Positions 39,803 to 47,937 of a DNA stretch of 64,000 nt are shown piece by piece. The notes under the pieces were generated by a model. The model was given only the letters and a program-made list of their open reading frames with translations, was not told where the DNA came from and ran no database searches. Source of the DNA: Acinetobacter ursingii DSM 16037 = CIP 107286 (lineage in GTDB: Bacteria; Pseudomonadota; Gammaproteobacteria; Pseudomonadales; Moraxellaceae); the NCBI RefSeq assembly GCF_000368825.1, contig NZ_KB849717.1, positions 728,792 to 792,791 on the forward strand, written 5' to 3'. The translations under genes were made by a program, and so were the position numbers. Within the stretch, counting starts at the first letter, position 1; every line of letters begins with the position of its first letter.

Positions 39803-39880
39803 ACTTCTTTCATCATTATTTAGATCTTCTTTTATTTTCCTGCCCTTGGGAGAAATAAAAGGAAGTGATGAAAGAAGTCT
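39801..39880. repeat. Palindromic repeat with 15-bp perfect inverted ends, after the SMR gene
   Basis: AGACTTCTTTCATCA (39801-39815) is the exact inverse of TGATGAAAGAAGTCT (39866-39880), with an inner stem CTTTTATTT / AAATAAAAG. It is related to the element at 22858-22960. It can fold as one long hairpin and may also end transcription. Confidence 0.65.
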
Positions 39881-39905
39881 TATAAAACAAACGATTTAAA
39901 AATTT

Positions 39906-39936
39906 AAAAGGCGCTTCAAGATTCGAAGCGCCTTTT
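39906..39936. terminator. Bidirectional terminator between SMR gene and substrate-binding protein gene
   Basis: Perfect 12-bp stem AAAAGGCGCTTC / GAAGCGCCTTTT (39906-39917, 39925-39936), 7-nt loop, between convergent genes. Confidence 0.8.
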
Positions 39937-39939
39937 ATG

Positions 39940-40974
39940 TTATTTCAAACTTTGTAATAGATCAGGATAAATCAGCCCATCGGCATCCATTTCAGTTTTA
40001 TATACACCATTAGTCACGTTAAATTTATTGACATGGTAGGTTGAACCATAAATGGAATCGAAGCCCTGTCCTTTGGCAAATACTTTTTTATTGGCTTCAA
40101 TATCCAGTAAATGTGTTCCCCCGACAAATTGCTCATATTGCGCTGGATCGACGCCAACACGATTTGCCATGATTTTCACTGCATCGGCATGTGTAGCTGG
40201 GTCATTGATGTATTTCACCGTTTTGTCCCAGACCTGAATCATTTTTTTCCATTGTTCTTTATGCGTAGACAAATGGCTCATATTGACCGAAAGCGTATCG
40301 TAAATCAGACCAGGCTTATCTTTGGAAGTATAAATAACTTTAGAGCCTGCGACTGATTTCAAGGCCTGATTGGCAACAGGTTGCCAGACGGCAATTGCAG
40401 AAATATCAGGACTGGCAAAGACTTGTGGCAATTCATTGGTCACAGAATTGACCAGTTTAATCTCGGTGAGTGGGACTTTGGCATCAGTTAAGGCCGTCGA
40501 TAATAACAGGTGATCTACCAGACCTTTTTCAGTGGCAACCGATTTACCTTTTAAATCCTGAATGCTGTTAATGCCAGATTTAGCAATAATCACATCATTA
40601 CCAGCAGAATAATCTGTTGCCATAATCATGATACCTTTGGTACCGCCTGAAGCGGTCACCAAGTTATCGCCATTGGTGACGAGCACCGCATCTAACTGAT
40701 TGGCCGCAAATGCGGAAAGAGAGGCAGAATAATCAAACCATTTAAATTCAACATTAAGGCCTGCTTCTTTCAGCCAGCCTTTTTCAATGGCAACTTGCCA
40801 TGCCACAAACCCAGGCCAGTCACTATAGCCAATCGTTAAAGTAGGCGCTGTTGAAGTAGTCGTAGTTTTGTCATTTTCGCTTTGTGCCTGTGGTACTTTT
40901 GCCTTGTTGTCACAGCCTGTTAAAGCCAAAGCCAGCATGACAGAAAAAGAAAGAGAGCTTAGTATACGAATCAT
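39940..40974 (-). CDS. ABC transporter substrate-binding lipoprotein (NitT/TauT type)
   Basis: Periplasmic binding protein of the importer, lipid-anchored: signal ending ALTGC, then a Thr/Lys-rich linker. The mature domain is of the NMT1/SsuA type (LTIGYSDWPGFVAWQVAIEKGWLKEAGLNVEFKWF, DLKGKSVATEKGLVDHLLL, and IAVWQPVANQAL). It has 344 residues. It is encoded away from its permease and ATPase, as the last gene of the allophanate hydrolase unit. The split over two operons with the same promoter type suggests joint control. The ligand is not known from sequence. Confidence 0.88.
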   Translation of the reverse strand: MIRILSSLSFSVMLALALTGCDNKAKVPQAQSENDKTTTTSTAPTLTIGYSDWPGFVAWQVAIEKGWLKEAGLNVEFKWFDYSASLSAFAANQLDAVLVTNGDNLVTASGGTKGIMIMATDYSAGNDVIIAKSGINSIQDLKGKSVATEKGLVDHLLLSTALTDAKVPLTEIKLVNSVTNELPQVFASPDISAIAVWQPVANQALKSVAGSKVIYTSKDKPGLIYDTLSVNMSHLSTHKEQWKKMIQVWDKTVKYINDPATHADAVKIMANRVGVDPAQYEQFVGGTHLLDIEANKKVFAKGQGFDSIYGSTYHVNKFNVTNGVYKTEMDADGLIYPDLLQSLK

Positions 40975-40998
40975 GATCTATCCCCTTTGAAAATAAGC

Positions 40999-42780
40999 TT
41001 AACACGTTGATGTAGAATGATTTTGAAGTGATTGAATATAAGCTCGCCATCCACCTAAGTGACTAATGTCTTTTGCAGAAGCAAGCGCATAGCCCTCACA
41101 GATAAAGCCTTTGACCCAAGTTCCATCAGCCAGTTGTACATTGCCAATTCCAAGCGGTGCAGGAACTTCTGCCACAATTTTTCCAAATAAAGCCATCGGA
41201 ACTTCCCAGACTTCAACCTCAATGGACTGTCCTTGTTCGCAATATTGCAACCCTGGCTTTGGAGGCGTGGTATGACTGAGTGCAAACAGTTTGTAATGAT
41301 GTGCCGTTTGAGTTTTTGTGAGTAATACAGCGTCACGTGTCGTAAGCTGAAAATTGAGTGGCATCCCTGTTAAATGCGCACCGACCACAGCCAATTTCAC
41401 CGAATTTGAGGATTCAATTTGTGAGTCAGCTTGATAGCAACGATCTGTAGTACCCAACTTTAGATGGTTCTGTTGCTGCCAGATTTGCCCAAAACGCGCT
41501 AAAGCCTGATCATGCCAAGCGCTTGCAATCAAGGTGATCCCTGAAGGCAAACCGTCTGCACGAATGACATTGGGCAATGCCAAAGCACTCAGATCAGCAA
41601 AATTAACAAAATTGGTATACGCCCCCATGTGACTATTTTTCAAGATCGGATCGGCTTCAACATCCGAGATGGTATAAATCGTAGGCGCTGTCGGTACCAT
41701 GAGTGCATCAAAATTGGCTAAGATTTGCTGAATATGACGTGTCATCTCAGCTCGATCATATTCATCCTGCATGACGTCTGTTGCAGAGAACTGATCTGCC
41801 TGTGCAATGATCTTTTGGATCACTGGATGTGCTTGATCGCGATTTATTTTCTGTTCTACTGCCACGGTGCGTTCTGCCACCCACGAACGATTATACAAAG
41901 CACTGGCGAGTTGATTGAACACTGTAAAATCAATGCTCTCAACTTGATAACCCAATGCCTTGATGCGTTCAATCGCGATGTCAAAAGCATGACGACTGAG
42001 TTCATCAGCATAAAACTCAAGCTGTGCTGGAATGGCAATTTTCCCCAGTGAAAATGCAACCGGTACATTTTCAGGATGGCACCGTGAATAAGCATCGGTT
42101 TCGTCAAAGCCCTGCATAGTCTGGGCAACTGTCCATGCATCATCTACCGTGAGTGCAAAAATCGAAATGACATCCAGTGTACGACAAGCAGGGATCAAAC
42201 CTGTGGTTGAAAACCAGCCTTTGGTGGGTTTAAGCCCGACAATATTGTTATGTCCGGCAGGGACTCGACCAGAACCTGCTGTATCTGTTCCTAAAGAAAA
42301 TGGAACCATCCCTTTGGCAACCACCACCGATGAGCCAGAACTTGAACCACCACTGATATACTCAGGATTAAAACTGTTTTTAACCGCGCCATAAGGTGAA
42401 CGCACACCGACCAGACCCGTCGCAAACTGATCAAGATTGGTCTTTCCAATCACAATCGCGCCTGCTGCTTTCAACTTAGCCACGACTGTTGCATCTGAAT
42501 GGGCCAGATAGGCAGCTTCTTTACAGGCTGCCGTGGTATGAAAGCCCTCAACATCAATATTATCCTTTACAGCAAAAGGGATACCGTACAAAGGGAATTG
42601 CGCTGGATCTTGATTGAGGAGTAATTCGATTTGTACTTCAAGTTGCTGTTGTGAGGCGATTTCGATCCATGCGTAATCATCATTGCTGATCGACCCGACA
42701 TAATCATATAAATCATCAAGTTTAAATTGCCCTTGTGCATACGCACTTTGCCAATCCTGTAGGGTCGATAGTTGTGACAC
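40999..42780 (-). CDS. atzF: Allophanate hydrolase
   Basis: Hydrolyses allophanate to two ammonia and two CO2, the final step of guanidine (or urea) carboxylation pathways. Amidase-signature domain at residues 1-450: catalytic Lys in PFAVKDNIDV, Gly/Ser-rich GGSSSGSSVVVAKG, nucleophile Ser in GTDTAGSGRVPAG. C-terminal domain of about 120 residues (KLAVVGAHLTGMPLN, KGFICEGYA) of the allophanate hydrolase C type. The start is GTG 42780, with AGGAG 7 nt upstream. An in-frame start at 42825 would overlap the regulator gene. It has 593 residues. Not fused to the carboxylase. Confidence 0.95.
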   Translation of the reverse strand: MSQLSTLQDWQSAYAQGQFKLDDLYDYVGSISNDDYAWIEIASQQQLEVQIELLLNQDPAQFPLYGIPFAVKDNIDVEGFHTTAACKEAAYLAHSDATVVAKLKAAGAIVIGKTNLDQFATGLVGVRSPYGAVKNSFNPEYISGGSSSGSSVVVAKGMVPFSLGTDTAGSGRVPAGHNNIVGLKPTKGWFSTTGLIPACRTLDVISIFALTVDDAWTVAQTMQGFDETDAYSRCHPENVPVAFSLGKIAIPAQLEFYADELSRHAFDIAIERIKALGYQVESIDFTVFNQLASALYNRSWVAERTVAVEQKINRDQAHPVIQKIIAQADQFSATDVMQDEYDRAEMTRHIQQILANFDALMVPTAPTIYTISDVEADPILKNSHMGAYTNFVNFADLSALALPNVIRADGLPSGITLIASAWHDQALARFGQIWQQQNHLKLGTTDRCYQADSQIESSNSVKLAVVGAHLTGMPLNFQLTTRDAVLLTKTQTAHHYKLFALSHTTPPKPGLQYCEQGQSIEVEVWEVPMALFGKIVAEVPAPLGIGNVQLADGTWVKGFICEGYALASAKDISHLGGWRAYIQSLQNHSTSTC

Positions 42781-42790
42781 TTTTTTTCTC

Positions 42791-43225
42791 CTATTCGTTC
42801 TGCTGTAAAGGCGGCATGACCGCATCCATCAGTTCCAGATGCCCCTTGATCACCCCTTTTAAGGCAATAAACTGCTGACTGATCTGTTTCAGGGTGTTGC
42901 TCTTGCCCTGTAACAAAATCACTTCCAGAATTTTCTGATCATCTAATTGAATATGTAGTGAACTAATCACTTGCTCTAAAAATTGTTGTTGTAAATCACT
43001 GAGCTGAACCCGAATATTGCCTGCATCGCGACGATATAGCAGGGTTAAAGTACCGACCATCACTGAGTTTTCAGTGGTATATTGATGAATCAGGTGCCGA
43101 TTAATCATATCGACGATCGCTTGTGAACGACTTTCATAGTGCTCTTCTACGATCTTTTGATCCAATGCTTCGACTGTATTTTCAGGAACGGTAATACTGA
43201 TTCGGGTTAATTTTGGTTTAGTCAA
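42791..43225 (-). CDS. NikR-like ribbon-helix-helix regulator with degenerate nickel site
   Basis: A 144-residue regulator. Residues 6-45 are a ribbon-helix-helix DNA-binding domain like NikR (RISITVPENTVEALDQKIVEE, then RSQAIVDMINRHL). Residues of about 55-140 match the NikR C-terminal ACT-like domain (SSLHIQLDDQKILEVILLQG, GVIKGHLELMD). Aligned to E. coli NikR, ligand His87 is kept (His91), but His76 is Gln80, His89 is Gln93 and Cys95 is Ile99. High-affinity square-planar nickel binding is therefore unlikely. The start is TTG 43225, 3 nt inside the end of the upstream small ORF, with GAGG just upstream. It probably binds the three GTATTA-N16-TAATAC sites of this island and senses a ligand other than nickel. 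Confidence 0.82.
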   Translation of the reverse strand: MTKPKLTRISITVPENTVEALDQKIVEEHYESRSQAIVDMINRHLIHQYTTENSVMVGTLTLLYRRDAGNIRVQLSDLQQQFLEQVISSLHIQLDDQKILEVILLQGKSNTLKQISQQFIALKGVIKGHLELMDAVMPPLQQNE

Positions 43226-43355
43226 GATGGCCTCTTTTGTTCGAATGAACTTCTGGTTTCTGAGTAATGTAAAAACCCGCTCGAACGCTTAATAGCTCAA
43301 CTAAAAAGGTTTTCCATGCAGGTCGTACTTTTACAACTGAATGTTTTACTGACAT
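43218..43355 (-). CDS. 45-residue small ORF leading the regulator/allophanate hydrolase operon
   Basis: ATG 43355 to TAA 43218 encodes MSVKHSVVKVRPAWKTFLVE followed by LLSVRAGFYITQKPEVHSNK and RGHLD. A good ribosome site (AGGAG, 7 nt upstream) precedes it. Its last codons overlap the TTG start of the NikR-like gene, so translation of the regulator is probably coupled to it. It has no signal or membrane helix and is basic. Too short for most gene callers. It could be a functional small protein or a leader peptide. It is not a known family to me. Confidence 0.6.
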   Translation of the reverse strand: MSVKHSVVKVRPAWKTFLVELLSVRAGFYITQKPEVHSNKRGHLD

Positions 43356-43371
43356 GATATGACTCCTTTTA

Positions 43372-43399
43372 GTATTACCAAATTAGTATTTTGTATTAC
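43372..43399 (-). promoter_or_regulatory. NikR-geometry operator, site 2
   Basis: GTATTA-N16-TATTAC read on the plus strand, one mismatch from site 1. It lies 9 nt downstream of the -12 GC of the sigma-54 promoter at 43408-43423 and upstream of the small ORF, the same layout as site 1. It sits in front of the operon that encodes the regulator, so autoregulation is expected. Confidence 0.62.
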
Positions 43400-43407
43400 T
43401 AAAATAA

Positions 43408-43423
43408 TGCATGAACTATGCCA
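43408..43423 (-). promoter_or_regulatory. Sigma-54 promoter of the regulator/allophanate hydrolase operon
   Basis: On the minus strand TGGCATA-N4-ATGCA, with GG and GC at correct spacing. The first base of the -12 box differs from TTGC. The predicted start is near 43397, inside operator site 2. Confidence 0.6.
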
Positions 43424-43612
43424 ATTTGAAATTTAACTAAGCATTGTTTTTATCAATATAATTAAATATAAAAATCAAATAGTTAATAAATTTATCTTTG
43501 ATCCTAAAGAAGGTGCTTTTCAGCAAAATTTAGGCCACCGATTTACTGTGTTATAAAAGTCATATCATGGTGCAAAGCAAAGGCTGTAAAATCAAAATGC
43601 TTAAAAATTGGG

Positions 43613-43642
43613 CAAAAAAAAGCCCTGATTTCGAATCAAGGC
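43613..43642 (-). terminator. Terminator of the guanidine carboxylase operon
   Basis: On the minus strand GCCTTGATT / AATCAGGGC (43634-43642 with 43622-43630, one G-T pair), loop CGA, followed by eight T. It lies 19 bp after the carboxylase stop, so the regulator operon beyond it needs its own promoter. Confidence 0.82.
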
Positions 43643-43660
43643 AAAAGTAAAACAATGAAT

Positions 43661-46600
43661 TTAGACTACAGGTGCTAAAGTAAATAAAGCCTGACCTGTT
43701 TTTACCGTTTGACCCTTTTCAATAATAATTGACTCCACTTTCATGCGTTCTGGTGCCAAAATGGGAATCTCAATTTTCATGGCTTCAATCACTGCAAGGA
43801 TTGCACCCTCTTCAACCACATCTCCCATTTCACATTCAATTTTCCAGATCGAACCTGGCATATGTGATTCCACCACACAGCCGCCTTCAGGAATCTCGAC
43901 AGCATCGCCATCATCAACACTTTCCAGACTTTCAGACACATATTCTGCCAGTCCTGCTTCATGCCAGCGACGACGTTCCGCTTCAAAGTTCGCTTGTTGG
44001 ACTGATTTAAAATCCTGAATACTACTTGCATGTTCTGTTAAAAATGCATTGTATTCCTTTAAATTAAGTACACCCTCTTCAATGCGCAATTGTAAGCGAC
44101 CTGCTTTAAAATCTTCACGCATTTGCATCAATTCAGTTTCGGAAACTTCGTAAAAGCGAATCTGATCAAAAAAACGCAGCAGCCACGGCTTTCCTTGTTC
44201 AAAATTGGCATTTTGACGATAGCGGCTCCACATTTGCGTGGTACGTCCGACAAACTGATAGCCTCCTGGCCCTTCCATGCCATAGACACACATATAAGCT
44301 CCACCGATCCCGACTGCATTTTCAGGCGTCCATGTCCGTGCAGGGTTATATTTGGTGGTCACCAGACGTTGTCTCGGATCAAGCGGCGTCGCGACAGGCG
44401 CCCCCAGATAGACATCCCCCAGTCCCATCACCAGATAGCGGGCGTTATACACCACATCTTTAACCGCTTGTTTGGAGGCTAAGCCATTAATGCGTCGAAT
44501 AAACTCGATATTATCAGGACACCACGGCGCATCAGGACGGACCAGTTGGGTATACTTTTCAGTGGCTAATTGAGTTTGTGAATCCTCCCATGCCAAAGGT
44601 AAATACACGGTACGTGACGGCACTTGCATATTTTCAATGTCAGGGAGTTGTGTTTCCGCTTGCTGCAATTGATGGAGTAAATCAAGTTGATCTAAAACCG
44701 CAGAATCAAAGTGAATTTGCAAAGAACGAATCCCTGGGGTGAGATCAATGATGCCTTGAATATTTTGATCTTTGACCCATTGCATTAAAGCATGAATACG
44801 GAAACGCAAATTCAAATCGAGGACTAATTCACCATATTCAATCAATAAATAATGATTACCTGCTGGTCGATAAGTAACTTCTGGTCGTTTTTCATCTCCG
44901 TCCAAACGCGCCAATACTGCATCTTTGAGTGTCGTCATTTCTGCTGCAAAATCAGCCTGATAATCGATTTTTGTGATATCCGTCGCTTTAAGCATTGCCT
45001 CATAAGTTTGATTCAGTCTTTGCGCCTGCGCATAACTTACTGGAACAAACTTAACTTTATCTCCTGCTCTGAGTTGGCCTAATTTCCATAGTTCAGAATG
45101 GATCACGACGGCTGGACAAACAAAACCACCCAGACTTGGGCCATCCGGACCCAAAATGATCGGCATGTCACCGGTAAAATCGATCGCTCCAATGGCATAG
45201 GCGTTATCGTGAATATTGGATGGATGTAAGCCTGCCTCACCTCCGTCTTCACGTGCCCATTCTGGCTGAGGGCCAATCAGACGAATCCCTGTCCGACTTG
45301 AGTTATAATGAATTTCAAACTCATGCTGAAAAAAAGTATCAATATCTTTGCAGGTAAAGAAATCTGGTGCGCCATGTGGCCCATACATCACTGCAATTTC
45401 CCAACTGGATTGAAACGCTGGAATCTGCTCAATGGTCAATGCAGATGATTGATCTGAGCTAAACGCATGGATGGGTAACATATCACCAATCAATAAGTTA
45501 CGTCCTGCATGACCACCAAACTGACCAAGCGTAAAAGTTGCCTGACTGCCCAGATATTCTGGTACAGCAAAACCACCTTTCACCCCAATATAGCTACGAC
45601 AACCTGTATTAATTTTGCCGCATTTGAGAATCTGACCTTTTTTTACCTGAACAGTTTGCCACATCGCAATCGATTGACCATCCAGTGTGACCGCCATGTC
45701 ACCACCAGTAATAGCAATCTGGCTATCACAATGAAATTTGAGCGTAGGCCCTTGCAAAGTACATTCCAAACCTGCGGTATTGAATGGATTATTCAATAAT
45801 TGATTGGCTACATTTAAACTTAAAGGATCAATCGCACCTGATGGCGGTACACCGACATCCCAATAGCCCAAACGTCCAGTCACATCCTGTATGGCAGTTT
45901 GAATACCAGCTTGTAAAACTTCTATTTTTTGCGTGTTCCAGCTAAACGTATTTAAAAAGCGTGTAGTTTGCGTACCTGCTTTAAATACCTCACTGGCAAT
46001 AATATTTTGTAAATACTCTAAGTTGGTTTCAATCCCAGCCACTTCAGTATGCGCCAGACTGCTTTGCATCGCCGTAATGGCCTGCTCACGATCCGCTGCG
46101 GTCACAATAATTTTGGCAATCATCGGGTCATAAAATGACGATACATTTGAACCTGTTTCAACCCAAGTTTCTACTCGGGAAGTCGGATCAAATCCGACTG
46201 AGGTGAGTAAACCCGCACTGGGTTGAAAGTTTTTGATTGGATCTTCTGCATATAAACGGACTTGTATCGAATGACCTGTCGATTGCAAAGTTTTTTGAGG
46301 TGCAGTCCAGTCCCCACTGGCCAGCATCACCATCCATTCAACCAGATCGACGCCATAGACCTGTTCAGTCACGCCATGTTCAACCTGTAAACGTGTATTG
46401 ACTTCTAAAAAATAAAATTCCTGAGTATCGGTGTCCATGACAAACTCAACTGTTCCCGCTGAACGATATTGAATCGATTGCATGAGTTGAATCGCAACGC
46501 TCTGAATGTATTGACGCTGTTCGTCACTTAAATGCGGTGCAGGCGTTTCCTCAATGACTTTTTGATTGCGGCGTTGTACCGAGCAATCACGCTCTCCCAA

Positions 46601-47266
46601 TGCCAGAACTTGCCCTTTTCCATCTCCAAAAATTTGAACCTCAATATGCCGTGCATTTTCTACAAATTTTTCCAGATACAATCCTGCATCTTTGAAGTTG
46701 GCCTGTGCCAGATAAGATACCGTGGTGTAAGCCTCTTTAAGTTCTGCCTCGCTCCACACCAGACGCATGCCGATGCCGCCTCCCCCTGCGGTACTTTTTA
46801 GCATCACGGGATAGCCGATGCACGCAGCCTCACTGAGTGCTTCAGCTTCATCAGCCAAAAGCTGACTACCCGGCAATAGAGGGACATTGCTCTGTATGGC
46901 CAGTTCACGTGCGGTATGTTTCAGACCAAATTCGCGCATTTGCTGTGAGGTTGGCCCAATAAACGCGATGCCCTGTTGTTCACATAAATCACAAAATTGA
47001 GCATTTTCCGATAAAAAACCATAACCCGGATGGATCGCTTGTGCGCCTGTCGCCTGCGCGACTTCCAGTATTTTTTCGATATTTAAATAGCTTTGACTGG
47101 CTGGTGCAGGGCCAATACAGACCGCTTCATCTGCCAAAGTCACATGCAAGGAATCCCGATCCGCTTCCGAATAAACCGCAACTGATTGAATCCCCATTTT
47201 TTTTAAGCTACGAATCACGCGACAGGCAATTGCACCACGATTGGCAATCAGGACTTTATTAAACAT
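43661..47266 (-). CDS. Biotin-dependent guanidine/urea carboxylase
   Basis: ATP- and biotin-dependent carboxylase making carboxyguanidine (or allophanate from urea). Order: biotin carboxylase (1-450: KVLIANRGAIACRVIRS, TAGGGGIGMRLVW, FLEVNTRLQVEHGVTEQVYG), carboxyltransferase of the KipA/KipI (AHS2/AHS1) type (about 460-1110: TGRLGYWDVGVPPSGAIDPL, GLHPSNIHDNAY, GGAYMCVYGMEGPGGYQFVG), and biotinyl domain (EAMKIEI, biotin Lys1164). The start is ATG 47266 with AGAGG upstream, one base after the stop of the DUF1989 gene. It has 1201 residues, not fused to allophanate hydrolase. The riboswitch and DUF1989 partners favour guanidine as substrate. As I recall, one Asp/Asn position in the carboxyltransferase separates guanidine from urea enzymes. 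This protein has Asp696 in AIDFTGD, but I cannot be sure that is the position. Confidence 0.92.
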   Translation of the reverse strand: MFNKVLIANRGAIACRVIRSLKKMGIQSVAVYSEADRDSLHVTLADEAVCIGPAPASQSYLNIEKILEVAQATGAQAIHPGYGFLSENAQFCDLCEQQGIAFIGPTSQQMREFGLKHTARELAIQSNVPLLPGSQLLADEAEALSEAACIGYPVMLKSTAGGGGIGMRLVWSEAELKEAYTTVSYLAQANFKDAGLYLEKFVENARHIEVQIFGDGKGQVLALGERDCSVQRRNQKVIEETPAPHLSDEQRQYIQSVAIQLMQSIQYRSAGTVEFVMDTDTQEFYFLEVNTRLQVEHGVTEQVYGVDLVEWMVMLASGDWTAPQKTLQSTGHSIQVRLYAEDPIKNFQPSAGLLTSVGFDPTSRVETWVETGSNVSSFYDPMIAKIIVTAADREQAITAMQSSLAHTEVAGIETNLEYLQNIIASEVFKAGTQTTRFLNTFSWNTQKIEVLQAGIQTAIQDVTGRLGYWDVGVPPSGAIDPLSLNVANQLLNNPFNTAGLECTLQGPTLKFHCDSQIAITGGDMAVTLDGQSIAMWQTVQVKKGQILKCGKINTGCRSYIGVKGGFAVPEYLGSQATFTLGQFGGHAGRNLLIGDMLPIHAFSSDQSSALTIEQIPAFQSSWEIAVMYGPHGAPDFFTCKDIDTFFQHEFEIHYNSSRTGIRLIGPQPEWAREDGGEAGLHPSNIHDNAYAIGAIDFTGDMPIILGPDGPSLGGFVCPAVVIHSELWKLGQLRAGDKVKFVPVSYAQAQRLNQTYEAMLKATDITKIDYQADFAAEMTTLKDAVLARLDGDEKRPEVTYRPAGNHYLLIEYGELVLDLNLRFRIHALMQWVKDQNIQGIIDLTPGIRSLQIHFDSAVLDQLDLLHQLQQAETQLPDIENMQVPSRTVYLPLAWEDSQTQLATEKYTQLVRPDAPWCPDNIEFIRRINGLASKQAVKDVVYNARYLVMGLGDVYLGAPVATPLDPRQRLVTTKYNPARTWTPENAVGIGGAYMCVYGMEGPGGYQFVGRTTQMWSRYRQNANFEQGKPWLLRFFDQIRFYEVSETELMQMREDFKAGRLQLRIEEGVLNLKEYNAFLTEHASSIQDFKSVQQANFEAERRRWHEAGLAEYVSESLESVDDGDAVEIPEGGCVVESHMPGSIWKIECEMGDVVEEGAILAVIEAMKIEIPILAPERMKVESIIIEKGQTVKTGQALFTLAPVV

Positions 47267-47267
47267 A

Positions 47268-47924
47268 TCAGACCTCTCCCGCTTCTTCGCGTACAAGCAA
47301 CTGAATTTGAGTCGGGTTATAAGCATTGCATGGATTATTGAGTTGCGGACAATTTGAAATCAGAACAATCAAATCCATTTCTGCTTTAATTTCCACATAT
47401 TTACCTGGCGCCGAAATTCCATCATCAAACATCAAATGGCCTTCTGGGGTCACCGGTACATTCATAAAGAAATTAATATTGGGGCCAATATGACGCACAT
47501 TGAGCGCGTGTTTCTGGGCAATCGGATGCTTGGCCAGTGCATACATGAAATTATTACGACAGCTATGCATTGGATATTTATCATGTGCATAACGCACCGT
47601 ATTACTTTCACAAGAACATGCGCCGCCTAAAGTATCGTGACGACCACAATTATCATCATAAATTGTGGCGATTGGACGTCCATGATTGGTATATAGAATC
47701 GAGCCTTTTTCCAGATAAATCTGCTTATTTTTAGCAAGCGTATCGGTAGCACTATAACGCTCATCAGGATTTTCTGCGCTAATGAACAGGGTATCCACCG
47801 CTTGATTGCCTTCCAAGTCCACAATACGAAAATACTGCCCTTTTTTAACTTCACCCATCCATGCTTCACCCGCTGGGCAAATCTCACTTAACACGGTATT
47901 TTCTAATTTTGCCAAAGCTGTCAT
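47268..47924 (-). CDS. cgdB: Carboxyguanidine deiminase small subunit (DUF1989, UAAP2-type)
   Basis: DUF1989 protein long annotated as 'urea amidolyase associated protein 2' or aminomethyltransferase-like. In Pseudomonas it is shown to be half of carboxyguanidine deiminase, which turns carboxyguanidine into allophanate plus ammonia. It has the conserved Cys/His-rich block CGRHDTLGGACSCESNTVRY and HGRPIATIYDDN. The start is ATG 47924, with GGGAG 7 nt upstream. The open frame extends to 48146 within the upstream gene. It has 218 residues. Its stop is one base before the carboxylase ATG. Confidence 0.88.
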   Translation of the reverse strand: MTALAKLENTVLSEICPAGEAWMGEVKKGQYFRIVDLEGNQAVDTLFISAENPDERYSATDTLAKNKQIYLEKGSILYTNHGRPIATIYDDNCGRHDTLGGACSCESNTVRYAHDKYPMHSCRNNFMYALAKHPIAQKHALNVRHIGPNINFFMNVPVTPEGHLMFDDGISAPGKYVEIKAEMDLIVLISNCPQLNNPCNAYNPTQIQLLVREEAGEV

Positions 47925-47937
47925 GTCAAATTCTCCC

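Noticed and set aside
42791..43355. Small ORF plus ribbon-helix-helix protein as a toxin-antitoxin pair
   Set aside because: The regulator has a full NikR-type C-terminal domain, the small ORF lacks toxin features, and the pair opens a metabolic operon.
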